From Parasponia andersonii (taxonomy: Eukaryota > Streptophyta > Magnoliopsida > Rosales > Cannabaceae), in contig JXTB01000036.1 of the NCBI GenBank assembly GCA_002914805.1, forward strand, positions 780,512 through 844,511: DNA of 64,000 bases, given 5' to 3'. Within the stretch, counting starts at the first letter, position 1; each line of letters begins with the position of its first letter. Of this stretch, positions 50,951 to 63,579 are shown piece by piece. The notes beneath the pieces are model-generated. The model saw only the letters and a list, made by a program, of their open reading frames with translations. It was not told where the DNA came from and made no database searches. A program made the translations under genes and the position numbers.

Positions 50951-53331
50951 GAATGAAAAATCTACACTAAAAAAAATTCAAATTTCCGGGAACATCTTCC
51001 TCGATTCAATTTTACCGAAGTTGAAAAACAGAATCCAAGAATTCTCCTATCATTTCTCATGCAAGTCTTCTCCAATTCTTTAGAGATGACTTCTTGGTTT
51101 CCAATTCTTCTACGAAAAGCATTCAGAAGACAGTGGCTAACCATTTCTTTGACCTGCAAAGTAGAGTATACACTACATATTTGTCTGCATATCCTTACGG
51201 TGAACAGAGGACAATCCGGAAGTTATCTGCCTGTTGCAAGGAAGCAACACTCTGTTAGCTTTCGACCATAAACTTCAGCAAACAACAATACCACATCCAG
51301 AAGAAATATGATGTTAAATGACAACATGTGTTGGGTTCTATCTCTGGTGTCATAGAAGTCCAATAATATGAAACACAATTACAACTGGCATTCTGTGGTG
51401 CAGCAGACAATACAACCAAGAGGCGAAATATACACCCCAGATAGAGAGAGTGGGGGAGATCCTGGCCAGCAGTAGAGGAAAACAGCTTAGGTTAAGGGAG
51501 ATTACAATATCAACACCAAAGAGTAGAATGTGAAGGGACAATGCAAGCAAGCAACAGTGAATGTTATGCAGCAGACTAACAATACCATGTTGCCCAAGTC
51601 CAGCCAGCCAGGAATTACTCTCAAGATGGACAGTTTCTTTTTTAAGTACAGAAGTTTCTTAAGAAAAACACAGAAATTGGCCGTTCTCTAAGGGTGACAA
51701 TCCCTAAGTTCTGAAAACAGTTTAAGTATGCTGACTTTCTTGAACGTAGATTATTATTTTCTCGAAATCATATATTTCTGACCAGGGAAATACCTTTGTC
51801 ATTGAAAACTACTTGTATCTGAAGAGATTTTTACTTAAACTTTTGTTCTGGGGTGGGAAGAGAAATGGCTCGTTATTGAACAAAAACCTTAATAAGAACT
51901 TACTCTAAAGGAAACGACTACTTTGGCAAAATAACTAAGTAAATGTGAACAAACTAGAGAAGAAAGTGTCACCCATCAAGTTAAAAGAATAATCTTATAG
52001 TTTCTGCTGATGATTATTTTTAAAAAATGACTTGATGTAGATATACATCAATTATTCACCAGTCCCCCAAATATGGTAAACGTCTAGCAATCAAATAAAT
52101 TAGTCCACTTTCAGTTTTTCATGCTGTGAACCTCAAATAAAAGTCAGATATCGACATAACAGTAACCAGTTGGGAGTTCCGAAATGAAACAAACCTGAAC
52201 AACTATAAGGACAGCCTTCCACAACCAGTTGACTTACTGACCCCTTCATAGTCGATTCATTAGGGTCAGGGATGGTGTCAGAGAATTGAGATTTCCTTGC
52301 TAATCCTCCTTTTGGCCTCTGCGATTGTTGTTTGCCCAGTCCAATCGAAAATTATCCACCAATATCCGGACATCATCACACAGAGACGACCTAGATTTTA
52401 AGATCCTTGCGTCAATCAGCACTTCACGAGTACATAGTGAAAAGATACGACTTAGATGAGACATGGTCAACTCTATTCGAGCCCCCACGTTAAGGAGGAT
52501 GAGGTGGAAGGAGCAGGGTAATATTAGCCCATCTGCCAAATATATTGCAAGATTTTGCAATTTACTGTTAGTACATAAACTAAAAGTATATTCCAGAGAT
52601 AAATTAATTTACACATAATTAACTTTCACATCAAGCGTGCACTAACAAGATATTTTGGTTACTATGGTCATACCACCCTAAAGAAAACGCTGGAGGAAAC
52701 AACAGTCTCAAAACAGTGGTTTCATTATCCTCATTTGATAAGGGGGCAGGAATTCAAACTGCATACACCAGCATTGGTGGTCAATGTGGCTACTAGACCA
52801 CTAATGTTGGTTCACTATTTAACTCTTTCTTTTCAAACATAATAAGCAAGACCACATAATTTATATGCAATATGTAGATAAGCATGCTGCAAAAATCAAA
52901 ACAAAACCAATCTATGTTTTGAAAGACTACCAAATTCAGCATATTACCTAAGAACATGACATAATTGCTTCTAAGAGTTACACCAGAACGTGACATAATT
53001 ACTTCTAAGAGTTGGACAATGAAAACCCTAAAGTCAGCCAAACATTGTATCCGACAATCCGAGTATATGATAAAACTAGAATTGCATAAGATGTTTCCAT
53101 TCCCAGTTTCGAAATACAAATTAGGTGTAGTATCAGAAACCAGCAAATGGAGTACATAGAATGGTACATACATACCTCTTGGAAAGTCAATAAAGATTCC
53201 TAGGAGTGTAGGACAAAATGCATCGGTGGAAGGGATTCCCTCAAATTTGGAGACAAGAAATATGGCTTGCAACCCATAATGACCTTATATCTAGAAGTAT
53301 ATTTCCAATCTTCTTTCTATTCAGGAGAAAC
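50951..53331 (-). other. Downstream region of the PPR gene, possibly long spliced 3' UTR
   Basis: Base composition here is less AT-rich than true intergenic DNA in this window, and several ORFs of 60-160 codons occur, none of which I recognise. Long 3' UTRs with introns are common for plant PPR genes, but this is only inference. A separate non-coding or small gene near 51000-51270 cannot be excluded. Confidence 0.3.
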
Positions 53332-56300
53332 TCATTTTTCACTTCCCAACCACTTTTTGTACAGCTCAAATGCCATGTCGGGTTCCCTTATTTTGCAGTA
53401 CTTCCTGATAAGTATCTTATATGGAACATGATCAATTGGTAAACCGGACTCCAGCATCTTTCCAAAAAGTTCTTCTGCCTCCTTTATATTACCCATGATA
53501 CAATAACCCCTGATTAATTCCGTGTAAATTATCATATCTGGTTCATATCCCATTCTCAGCATTTCATCATATAAGTGAATTGCACGACGAAGGTAGCCTG
53601 ATCTACAAGCAGCACCTATCAACAAACTATAAGTAACCACATCAGGGGACAGACCAGAGAAAAGCATTTCCTGTTTGAGAGAATATGCATCAGTAAGGTT
53701 TCCTCCCTTTACTTGTGCATGAATCAATGCATTGTAGGTAAATACATTTGGTCGAACACCGCAGGCCAACATCTGGTCTTTAATGTAGAAGGCTTGACTA
53801 ATATCTCCATATCTTCCAAAACAATCAATAATAAGATTCCATATATGAGTGTCAGGCATCATTGACTTCTCTAGCATACCAAGAAAAAGCTCATTAGCTC
53901 TTACGACAGCTCCATGTATACATAAGCCTTGAATAATCATTTTGTATGAAATTTGATCTGGAGCAACTCCAGTTCTAGACATAATGTTGTAGATATAAAA
54001 AGCCTCCTCAAATTTTCCTTCTTTGCAAAGAGAACTTATTAGTGTATTGTATGTAAAAACATCTGGAGATAACCCTCTTTTAATCATTTCAGAAAAGTAT
54101 CCATAAGCAAGTTTCATCTCTCCACTCAAACAGAAGCCATGTATAACGGCATTATAGGCAACAACATCTACTTGGCTGTTCATTTGAACCACATCGTGCC
54201 AAAGACTAAGAGCCTGAACCATATTCCCATTTTTAAAATAACTATCCATAAGTATAGTCGAGGTAATCAAATCTGGTGTTTTATTATCATCCCTATCACT
54301 TAATATATTATCAAGAAGCTTCGTAGCATCATTCAACAGCCCTTTCTTGCACAGTGCATGCACAAGTATGTTATAAGTAACTCTATTAGGCCTAATACCA
54401 CTATTAGTCATAGTGGAAAACAGGTACAGAGCTTTATCCAAATTATTAATGAGGCAATAACCCTTAATAAAAGTGTTGTAAGTGGCACAGTTGGGAAAAG
54501 GACCCAATTCTAGCATGTCTCTAACTAGCCAATCTGCCTTCTCCAAGTCACCAATTTTGCAGAGTCCATTCAGGATATAATTGTGCGTAACTACATCAGG
54601 AATAACACCTTTCTGCATCATCTTTCTTCGAAGATAGAGTGCTGTTCCCAGCTTACCATCCAAACATAAATCTCTGACCATCGTGAAATATTCCTGGCAA
54701 TTAGCTTCCTTGGTCAAGCCCAAAAAGCTCATTTTCGCCAAAGATATGCTTTCCCTGCAAAATTCACATAATAGACAAAGCATGTCAAAATTTTCAAAAA
54801 TGTAAACGTTTGAGCTCATTATAGACTGTTCGAGATTTAAAATCTACAGAACGATGATTGCCAAACTTCACAGATTCTAAATGGAGCATAACTGAGAAAG
54901 TTAGCCACATATTATGATATAACATTCAAATCAACAAGGAGAGGCAACGTAAATATTTTTAATAATTGATGAGCATGAATGCATGATATAAAATTACCAA
55001 CTGAGTAGGACCTTTCTCTTTTTTCATACAGTACCATAAAGAAGCAGGAAGGAAAGACAAGTGATGATAAAAAGGAGAAAAACATAAATTTATCAATCAC
55101 AAAGCAATCTAGTTCTAATAACCTCCAAGTATCAGATGAAGTAAATAACAAAAGCCTAACTGGCACCTTTGTGCCTAATGCCAATGCCTCAAATAGGTAA
55201 AAATGCAAGCAGTGGTAGAATGATAATGTCCTCGCAATGCTGTTTAAAAAGAAAGCAGTTCCAAAATCTACAGCATCACAACTTGACAGATGCATCATCA
55301 CCAAAATAAAACACAAATACCACAAGTTTATGTAATATCATTTAACTGGATCCATCATTGAGTATAATCTCATTTAAAATTGCAAACTTTAGATCTCAAA
55401 GAGAGCAGGAAGGGAAAAATCAAAGCGTACCTCATTGATTTTAAACGATCCAAACTTTCCTTTAGCATTGCATCCAACACGTTGAAAGCTGCATGAGGAT
55501 CTTGTTCACCACTAACATCATTCTTTCCCGAGAAAAAATCCTCAGCACTCAACTGGTAATTTCCCCCCAGTTTGATAATAATTTCTTCCAAACTAGAAGG
55601 AAGTAAACCCACATTCCCGTGAGTCCTTCACATATATGTTACAAATCACGGGAAAACATGCTGGAGTTTAGAAATATCTTCTAAAATAAAAACCCCTCTG
55701 CTAACCCTTAGTCAAAGAGGGACAACAAAAGAGACAGCATTTTGTACGTAAGTAAATCAACAAACAAGGGCGAACAGTTCATCAATATGCTGCCTTGTTT
55801 CTTAGAAGTGCTTCGAAACTTGGTCATGTTTACTAATCCGTAACGAAAAAAATCGTAAAGGGAAAAGATTTGCACAGGCATGAAAAAGTATCAAAAATTG
55901 AGTAGTTTGTTCCCAATTTTTTTTTTCCCCAGGTCCACTAATTAACAATGATTCACCAAAACTTGTTTCCTAAATGTATAAGCAAACATCCCATCTCCGT
56001 TCCCAGATTTTTAAGTTAATCCATTTTCTGACTACCGTGTGAGGTTCAATCATCTCAAATTACGAGTATGTGCTATTATTACTTAGCATAATATAGCAAT
56101 TGAGTCCACATTGTCTAACTAAAGCGACCTACCCAATCAAGATGGGATTTTTCTCTTCTTTTCTTTTCCATTCTGCTACGGTTTCTCGGCAACCAAACAG
56201 CTTAGAGAGAATAAATAAATAAATAAACAAGACTGACCTGGCGCCTGCATCATTGCAGGGTCGAGAGTAGAAAAAGTTAAGAAAAATCTGAGCAATATTG

Positions 56301-56528
56301 TGCTTGATGGAGTCGATTGTTCGATTCAGATTTCTCAGAAAGACGAAATGGGATGGCGATGATTCTCCACACGCAATTAATAACTGATGCCAATCACCCA
56401 AAATAGTTCAAATACACAAAACTATACACATATATTTACTATACAAATATAAGAATATATACACACATATGGGTGTATATACATTAACTGAAGAGAGATT
56501 AGGGATAGTGATATTGACTAACCGCCAT
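53332..56528 (-). CDS. P-class pentatricopeptide repeat protein
   Basis: Four coding exons, 56523-56528, 56238-56383, 55431-55625 and 53332-54754, encode 589 residues. Exon 1 supplies only Met-Ala. Residues 1-50 (basic, no acids before Glu, phenylalanine and asparagine-rich) look like a mitochondrial or plastid presequence. From about residue 130 to the end run about a dozen 35-residue PPR motifs in tandem (for example GVIPDVVTHNYILNGLCKIG, GIRPNRVTYNILVHALCKKG and GLSPDVFTYNTLISSLCKEG). All are of standard length with no E, DYW or SMR tail, so P class. Such proteins bind single-stranded organelle RNA, one base per repeat, to protect, process or activate it. The RNA target is unknown. The frame stays open upstream of the chosen ATG through an acidic stretch, but without another ATG. 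Confidence 0.88.
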
Positions 56529-56599
56529 TAGATAGATGCTCTCTCCGTATCTCCGACTCAAAGACAAATGTAAAGACCGTGAAGAATAAGAAGAAGAAC

Positions 56600-56670
56600 A
56601 ATTGGAGGAATTTGTAGCTTCTTTGTCGTCGTCGTCGTCGTCTTCTTCTTCGTCCTGAACTGACTCTGTA
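56600..56670 (-). repeat. GAC/GAA trinucleotide run in the PPR leader
   Basis: GTCGTCGTCGTCGTCGTC then TTCTTCTTCGTCC on the plus strand. Read on the minus strand in the frame of the ATG it gives an aspartate/glutamate run. Confidence 0.8.
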
Positions 56671-56764
56671 AAAGCGGCGTTATCGCCCTTGCCTTCAAAT
56701 GCAAAGAAATTAAACTTCTGTAAGTACAAAACGGTGTCGTTTATTTTATATTTTCACATCTCTC

Positions 56765-56995
56765 TTCTTTTTCTTTTTTTTTTTTTAAAGTTTTAATTCA
56801 ATATCCAAAAAAAAAAAATAATAATTCATTTAATTATTATATTTTCACATCTTTTTTTTTTTTTTTAAGTTTTAATTCAATTACCATAAAAACAAAAANN
56901 NNNNNNNNCATTTAATTATTATATTTTCACATCTTTTTTTTTTTTTAAGTTTTAATTCAATTACCATAAAAACAAAAACAATTCTTTTAATTATT
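56765..56995. repeat. Tandem repeat of about 85 bp containing an assembly gap
   Basis: Three copies of a unit with TTAAGTTTTAATTCAAT, TACCATAAAAACAAAAA and CATTTAATTATTATATTTTC. Ten Ns (56899-56908) lie inside the second copy, so the true copy number is unknown. Confidence 0.85.
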
Positions 56996-58652
56996 GACAT
57001 GACAAACTAAGGTCATCTACGACCATGATCATTTATTTTGGATTAATCAAAACTCTAAAATAAAATAATTTTGTTATTTATTTTTTTTCTATCTCTGACT
57101 CGTTACTCCAAATATTATACTAAAAAGAATATCTTCTTTTATCTTTTACCCTTAACTATTCTTGAATATTTTTTCTTAAAATGAGATATTTTTGAAAATT
57201 AGATAAAAACTAAAAAATAAATAAAAAGTAGCACACTGCGCTATTGCTACATGTTACGTCATTAATGGTTCAACACTGCAATTCATCTCCACTTTGGTGC
57301 AACACATACCACGTCGTGTGGCTGGAGCTCTCCTCTACGCCATTTTAGGTGCAAAACTCTAAAATAGAGTTCAGTTGGAGATGACTGAAAGGAATTCACA
57401 ATTTTGTCACAAACTATCATATGTTTCTTGGATTTGCATATAAGTACCCCATTTGGGTAGTTGTTTGCAATAGTATCCCTTTTGATTCTCATGTACACAT
57501 ATATATTTTTTTCATTTTAATCTTTCTCATTCCATTTTTGCCCTTCCTTATTATCCCTCTCCTTTTTTTTTTTTTCCCCTTTCTCGTCTTTTTCAACTCT
57601 GTCCAACAAGATCAGCATTGGGATAGTCAGAAGACTCAGTACTATACTAATATTGGGTCATGATCTTGAAGAAGTTGAAGAACATAAAGAAAATATTGAC
57701 CAACAGTGACAAATTTTGCCACATCCGCCAGATTTAGGTAAATCTTGCCACCAGTGTCCACCACCAATTTAATGGTGTATGATCTACTTAGGCAAAAATT
57801 TCGAAAGCTTGAAATATTGAGTTGACAATAGCGAAAGAGTTAGATATATAAGATTGATGTGTAGTTCTTACGAGTTACCGATACCAGGATTAGACCATTA
57901 GTTTCTATTTTTTTTTAAAAAAATCTATTCTTTATATCAATTTTTGTTCTTTAATCAGTGTATTTTTTTACATTGCATTTTAACGAACATTATTCGTTGA
58001 GTTTATACCTTTTGTTCTGATTATTATTAATATTGACCTTCAAATTTGGAACTTGTAACAAATTTATATTATATGTGAGTTAAACACTAATTTTAACCAT
58101 TATGTTTATCAAAATACACTTAAAAATGTAAGTATATAGTTTTTAAAAGAAATCACATTTAAAACACGTATAAAATTGATAAACAATTTTATAAATAATA
58201 TTTAAGTTTTTAGGTTTTTTAATTTTATATTATTTTTTAAATATTTATTTCTTTAGCTGTTTATTTTAATTATTTTTAAATTAAAATTAATTATTAAAAA
58301 ATATATCTTTAAAATTTAAAAGGGTATTTTGGTAAACTCAATGGTCAAAATTGGTGTTTAACCCTAACAAAGTATAAATTTGATACAAGTTTCAAATTTG
58401 GAAGTAAATATTGATAATAATTAAAACATAAAATATAAATTGAATAAACAGTCAAAACGCAAGGCGTAAAATTATAGTTAACCTTTTTTTAAATCCATAC
58501 GTTTAAAAAGCCAAACATATACCATTTATTTATTTATTTTTATTCATTTTATGATTTAATCCATTCTTTTAGTTTTTAATCCATTCATTTAGTTTTTTAT
58601 TCAAACAAAATAACCAATATACCATTGATTTATTTTATCATTTTGCCTAAAT
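56996..58652. other. Intergenic region without a supported gene
   Basis: AT-rich. Poly-T runs and no conserved coding sequence seen. Confidence 0.4.
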
Positions 58653-58660
58653 GAACTAAG

Positions 58661-59187
58661 TAGAAGTGGCAAAATGAGCCGCCAAAAATGGGCTTGCTCG
58701 AAAATTTGAAAAAGGAGGCCATCACGGCTTGTAGGTCTACTGGGCTCCTAGGTAGGCCTTAGGTGGGTCGAGCCGATTCATTCTTGGTCCTCTTTTAAAA
58801 AAAATAAAAAATTATTAATTAAAACTATTAGAAATTTAAAAATAAAATTTATAAAAAAATAAATAATACGTTATATTTTTTTTCTATTGATAAAAATTTA
58901 AAAATAATTAAATAAATTATAAGTATATAAGTTAAATAATTGATAAAAAAAAAAGTTTAAAGCAAAAATTAGATTGAAATTTGAAAGAATAAAAAAAAGA
59001 ATAGTGAAATTTGAAAAAAAAAATTTTAAAAATTTTAAAATAAGAAAAAAAAATCATTTTTGACTGGCCAGGCCAGGACGGCCCATGCGGGCTAACCCGA
59101 TAGGTTGGGCTGAGCCAATCCAGTGGGCCTAAATATAAAGGGCCAACTTAGCTCTATCTCTAGAGTCGGGTCGGCTTTACTATGTCT
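58661..59187. mobile_element. hAT non-autonomous element with 8-bp target duplication
   Basis: GAACTAAG flanks it exactly (58653-58660 and 59188-59195). The left end TAGAAGTGGCAAAATGAGCC has the TAGnnGTGGCAAA start common in plant hAT elements. The right end, reverse-complemented, is TAGACATAGTAAAGCCGACC. Both ends are GC-rich (GGGCTCCTAGG..., CCAGGCCAGGACGGCCCATG) around an AT-rich centre. There is no transposase. Confidence 0.8.
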
Positions 59188-59224
59188 AGAACTAAGTAAC
59201 TAATTAATATACCACTTATTTACC

Positions 59225-59800
59225 ATTTCTTTTCTTAAGTAAATTATGCTAACAATCAGATATATCAATAATATATACTAATAAATTAATTATACAACGG
59301 TAAACTAACTATTTATAATGGTAAATAAATTATATACACTAGTAAATCGATTTTATACAATGGTAAATTAATTATATAACCCAATAAATCAACTATATAC
59401 ATTGGTAAATGAATTATGTATACTAGTAGATACATTATATACGCTAACAATTAATAATTTATACATGTATATTATTGTTTTTTTGATAATTAGGGGTAAG
59501 GAGAATTAAAGTCGATACCTTAGTATTGGAGGTAAGGTGTGGTTACCATTCAAGCTAAGCCTGCTACCACGTACATGTATATTAATTATATACTATAATG
59601 AGTGAATTATATGCATTAGTAAATTAATTATACGTATTGGTAAATTAAGTATATGCTATAGTAAATGAATTGTATATATCGGTAAACTAATTATATGCTA
59701 TGATAAATGAATTATATATACCGGTAAATTAATTATATACTATATTAAATGAACTCTATATGTTGGTAAATCAATTATATTACTATACATGAATATATCA
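59225..59800. repeat. Minisatellite, about 21-bp unit
   Basis: Degenerate copies of GGTAAATTAATTATATACTAT, roughly two dozen over 0.55 kb, interrupted once by a SINE. Confidence 0.75.
59475..59571 (-). mobile_element. Short tRNA-derived SINE inserted in the minisatellite
   Basis: A 13-bp direct repeat TACATGTATATTA flanks it (59462-59474 and 59572-59584). On the minus strand it starts ACGTGGTAGCAGGCTTAGCT with an A-box-like GGCTTAGCTTGAATGGTAA, has a weak B-box region (GGTATCGACTTTAATTC) and ends ATTATCAAAAAAACAA. About 97 bp. Confidence 0.7.
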
Positions 59801-60060
59801 AATTAACTTACCTAGGGGTATAATGGTAAACTCTCATCATTTTAAAAAGAATATAGAAATCAACAAAAATAAAAAAGAATATTTATTAGCACATAGCTTA
59901 GAAAAGAGACCTGTAGTACAATTTTTTCTTCTTTTTATTCTTCTTTTGCATTTATTTTAGCATTTCTTTGGCATGGTGCTTTTAAGTTTTCGACGAGATT
60001 TTTGATATTGTGCTAAACAAATTCATCATTTATTTGAAAATTTTACAATATATAATTTAT

Positions 60061-60325
60061 GGGCCATAATTCAGTGGGTTTTTTTACCTATCTATAAGCA
60101 TTTTTTTTTAGCCATTAGATAATAATCTAACGGTTACAATGATTTGAGTAATTAGAAAAAAAGATAATAATAATAAATATATATTACTTAATATTCTTTA
60201 ATAAATACACATTACTTAATATTCTTTCTCTTTCTACCTTTTACCGTGGAAAAATGTATATGGCGAATTTTAATTGGATAAAACAATACTGATAGATGAG
60301 TAAAAAAGAAAATACCTACTAGATT
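60061..60325. mobile_element. TA-targeting MITE family, copy 5, plus partial copy
   Basis: The left part GTTTTTTTACCTATCTATAA with AGCCATTAGATAATAATCTA and the right part GAAAATACCTACTAGATTTA match the family. A partial further copy (AACTGTTGGATTATTATCTA) follows at about 60340-60390. Confidence 0.55.
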
Positions 60326-60784
60326 TATATGTATTTTTTTAACTGTTGGATTATTATCTAACGACTACTATGATTTGAGTAGTTGGAAATAGCAATTGAT
60401 AAGATCATATAAGTCTTTCCCGTTAAATGTATGGCCACGAATCGTGATCCAAATTTTATAAATTGTGTTTAAAATGTAAATTGTTTAGAGAGGTGTGATT
60501 CAAAAATTTTATTTACTTAAAAGTATTTTGTTGATTTTTTTTGTTAAAGAAGCGTTAGTGGTTTTTTTTGGTAATTATAAGAGTTGGCAAACCTTAAAGT
60601 AGTGTTTCAGTTGATGAAATGGCAATTTTTAGAGGAATCTATACCTAAGGGATCTACTAAATCTTTGTGATGAAAAATAAGATTCACTCATTAATGTTTT
60701 CAAAACTAACCCTAATTATCGTGTCACATATGTAAAATTACTCAGATACTCTATTTCTTCAACAAACTTTAAACTACTTTAGCG

Positions 60785-61090
60785 GCTACCATTGGTCCTG
60801 ATCCCGATCCCACCGGTCACTTTTCTCGGTTGTTCCGATCATTTTTTAATCGGTGGCCAGAAAATTTCGACCTCAATCGAAATTCGACTGGGGTTAAGTC
60901 ACCGTTCGATCGTAGTTAATCAATTCGATTGGGGGTCGAAGCCACCGGTCGAAATTTTCGATTGGCATTCGACCGTAGTTGAAAAATTTCAACTAGTCGA
61001 ACATAGTCGGCCATCTTCCCGGCATCGCCTCCTCATTTTTTATTTTTCCAACTTGGTCAAAAATTTTCGACTAAGGTTGAGTCAGTGGTA
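60785..61090. other. CpG-rich, TCGA-dense block in AT-rich DNA
   Basis: Many TCGA and CG words (for example GTTCGATCGTAGTTAATC, CACCGGTCGAAATTTTCGAT, TTCGACCGTAGTTGAAAA) occur in 300 bp. Partial internal repeats include TCGAAATTTTCGA and near copies of GACCGTAGTTGA. A 99-codon plus-strand frame crosses it but resembles no protein I know. Confidence 0.5.
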
Positions 61091-62032
61091 ATTTTAGAAC
61101 CTCGAAATATTCATTCAATGACATGGTAATAAAAGTCCTACTTTTGTAAATTGTTTATAAGTTGTCCATTTTTTTCATCACATGTATTAAAAGAGAGTCA
61201 AAATTGATAATACCCCCAATTTTTAGATAAATTTATTCCTTCCTTGGTTTCACCAAAAAAAAAGAAAGATGAAAGAATAGTTATTCCATCAAATTACTTT
61301 AAACCCTATTCTTAAAAAGGATTGAGGTACTTATTTCATTCTTGTGAAATTGAATAAATTATTATTTTTTAATATTATTCCTTAAATATAAAGTATATAA
61401 AAGTATTTTAGTGCTTATGTCAATTTTCAGCTTTTTAATTAAGTTATTTAGGTGAGTTTGGATAGGTAAAATGTCATTAGTGATTTAGTCATGACAAATA
61501 ATGCCTATACAAATGTTAAGTGTCCATATTTTTATGAAAATGTCTTTGATAATTTTGACTCGATTTCTAGTAGTGTCATAGTGTTATATAATGGGAATCA
61601 CATAATTTGTGATCACAAAATTGTAACTTTTTTTAAGGCTAATCAATGGTCATAAATTGTATGACTCTCTATCACACAAGATTACATATAACACTATTAA
61701 AAAGGTTATTTTTTTTAAAACACTATTAAAAAAGTAAGTTTAATCCAAATTACTATTACTTATGTCAATTTCCCATATGATAATGGAAATAGTGATATTG
61801 ATGTTGGTTATTGTGTAGATTTTTCTTCTTGAAAGCTTTTGTGGATAACTTAATTTCATGTTCTAAATCAATTTAGAAACATTTAACAAATATTTTTCCC
61901 CATGTTTATTGTCATTATTATTTTTAATAAACGAGAGAAAAGTTGATAGTTTCACCTTTATTGATTTTGTAGGTAGATGAGGTTCCAAAAAAATAGATCT
62001 CTCTTAATCGCTCATAAACATTTAAATTTAGG

Positions 62033-62038
<6 letters not shown>

Positions 62039-62088
<50 letters not shown>
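62039..62088. repeat. (TA)n microsatellite ending at an unresolved base
   Basis: About 25 TA units, then an N at 62089. Length is probably not reliable in a draft assembly. Confidence 0.9.
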
Positions 62089-62189
62089 NAATTTAAGTTA
62101 CATGTAAATATTTGTTGGACTGATAAATTCAAGTTACATGTAAACATTCAACTACTTGCATGGATAACAAAAATACTTCATTGCGAACT

Positions 62190-63560
62190 GTAGAGACTGA
62201 ATTCTACAATTAATTGAATAAGAGGCTAATAGTCACCACGAAATTGATAACTAGAATTCCTTGGGACGCCTAGGGTACCTATAAAAACGAGACTCCGACG
62301 TTTAAGTCAGTAATAATATGAATAAATTAATTCTTAAGAATCCACATGTATTTATAGGAAAGATATTTCTCTTTTCTAGGATTCCTCATAATTATCTTAT
62401 GAAATTAAGTAATTAAGTGATATCAATATATACTTACCTAATTTATCATATTTAAAATAGGATAACTATCTTATTTAAATATAACTGAATAATAGATATG
62501 CTTACCTTAACAAGATTGATTAGAATCTCATTCAAATCAGATACTTACTAGAGCTTCCCCAATAACGCTGACTCTAAATTGGAGCCGTACCTTTACAGGT
62601 CAGCTAAAAACTCCAACTAGCTCATTAGTTTCCTACTTAAACCACTTTTTCCTTTTGGACCACCATGGACACGTGGATAAATAAATTTAGAGGAACGAAA
62701 TTCAACTCTAACAATCAGCCCGCACTCCTCAGTTGAACTTCATTAGAACTCGAGGAGTAGATATCTACTTATCGTCCAACCTCTAAAGCCAGACAATGAT
62801 ATTCTAGTCACCGTTCTCGACATCACCATTTTTTTAAAATGTGAACTAAGTAATCCTAAAAACTCGAATTTAACCTTTCACATAAAAAATACATTATGTT
62901 GTTTTTATTTACTATAATTAAATAGTCCTTAATTAACTCCAATGCAACAAGCTTATTATAAGGAATCTCAAACTAACCAAATAAATTTTAGATTTTAGTA
63001 TTGCATCTTAAAATTTTAGACCTTGTCATTCACTCACTTATTCGAAAACTCACGTTGCAACACTTAGCTTTAACCTAGATTTTAGTATTCTGTATTGGCT
63101 TCAGCTAAAAGATTCTACACTCATTCGCCCAAGAATTATGCCAAATTTGCTCCCACTTCCAACAAGTATGCTAAATTTGCTCCTGCTTCAATGATCATGT
63201 TAAATTTGGTCTAACTCCAATGAGCATACCAAATTCATTCAGCTCCAACAAGCATACTAATTTCAGTCCAACTCTAAACTTGAACATATTAATGTCATCC
63301 TAGTTGAAACTATTCGAACAAGTAAATTTTACTTTACCCAAAATCCTCGAGCCATCAGATATTATGCTCACCAAATCAAATAAGACACATGTCACACTTT
63401 TATTGCACACTGAATTAAGGCATGGATTAAGGACTTAAAACTTTCCACTTGATTTCAACTATTATATGAAACAATCTACCCATTCATTCAAATTTCATAT
63501 TTTGACTTTCCTCTTTATGGTCCTTGATTTGATTTTCCCTTAGATTTGAATTTCAAATCT
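62190..63560. other. Repeat-like non-coding region, class unknown
   Basis: Moderately AT-rich and more complex than its left neighbour. Clusters such as 'CAACAAGTATGCTAAATTTGCTCC', 'GATCATGTTAAATTTG' and 'AGCATACCAAATTC' (63155-63270) repeat loosely. It might be LTR or leader sequence of a retroelement entering from the right, but no primer-binding site or LTR pair is visible. Confidence 0.3.
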
Positions 63561-63579
63561 AAAAGCTAGCACATCTCTC

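Noticed and set aside
60792-61091. Plus-strand 99-codon frame in the CpG-rich block
   Set aside because: No recognisable domain; long frames are expected where TA-containing stops are rare.
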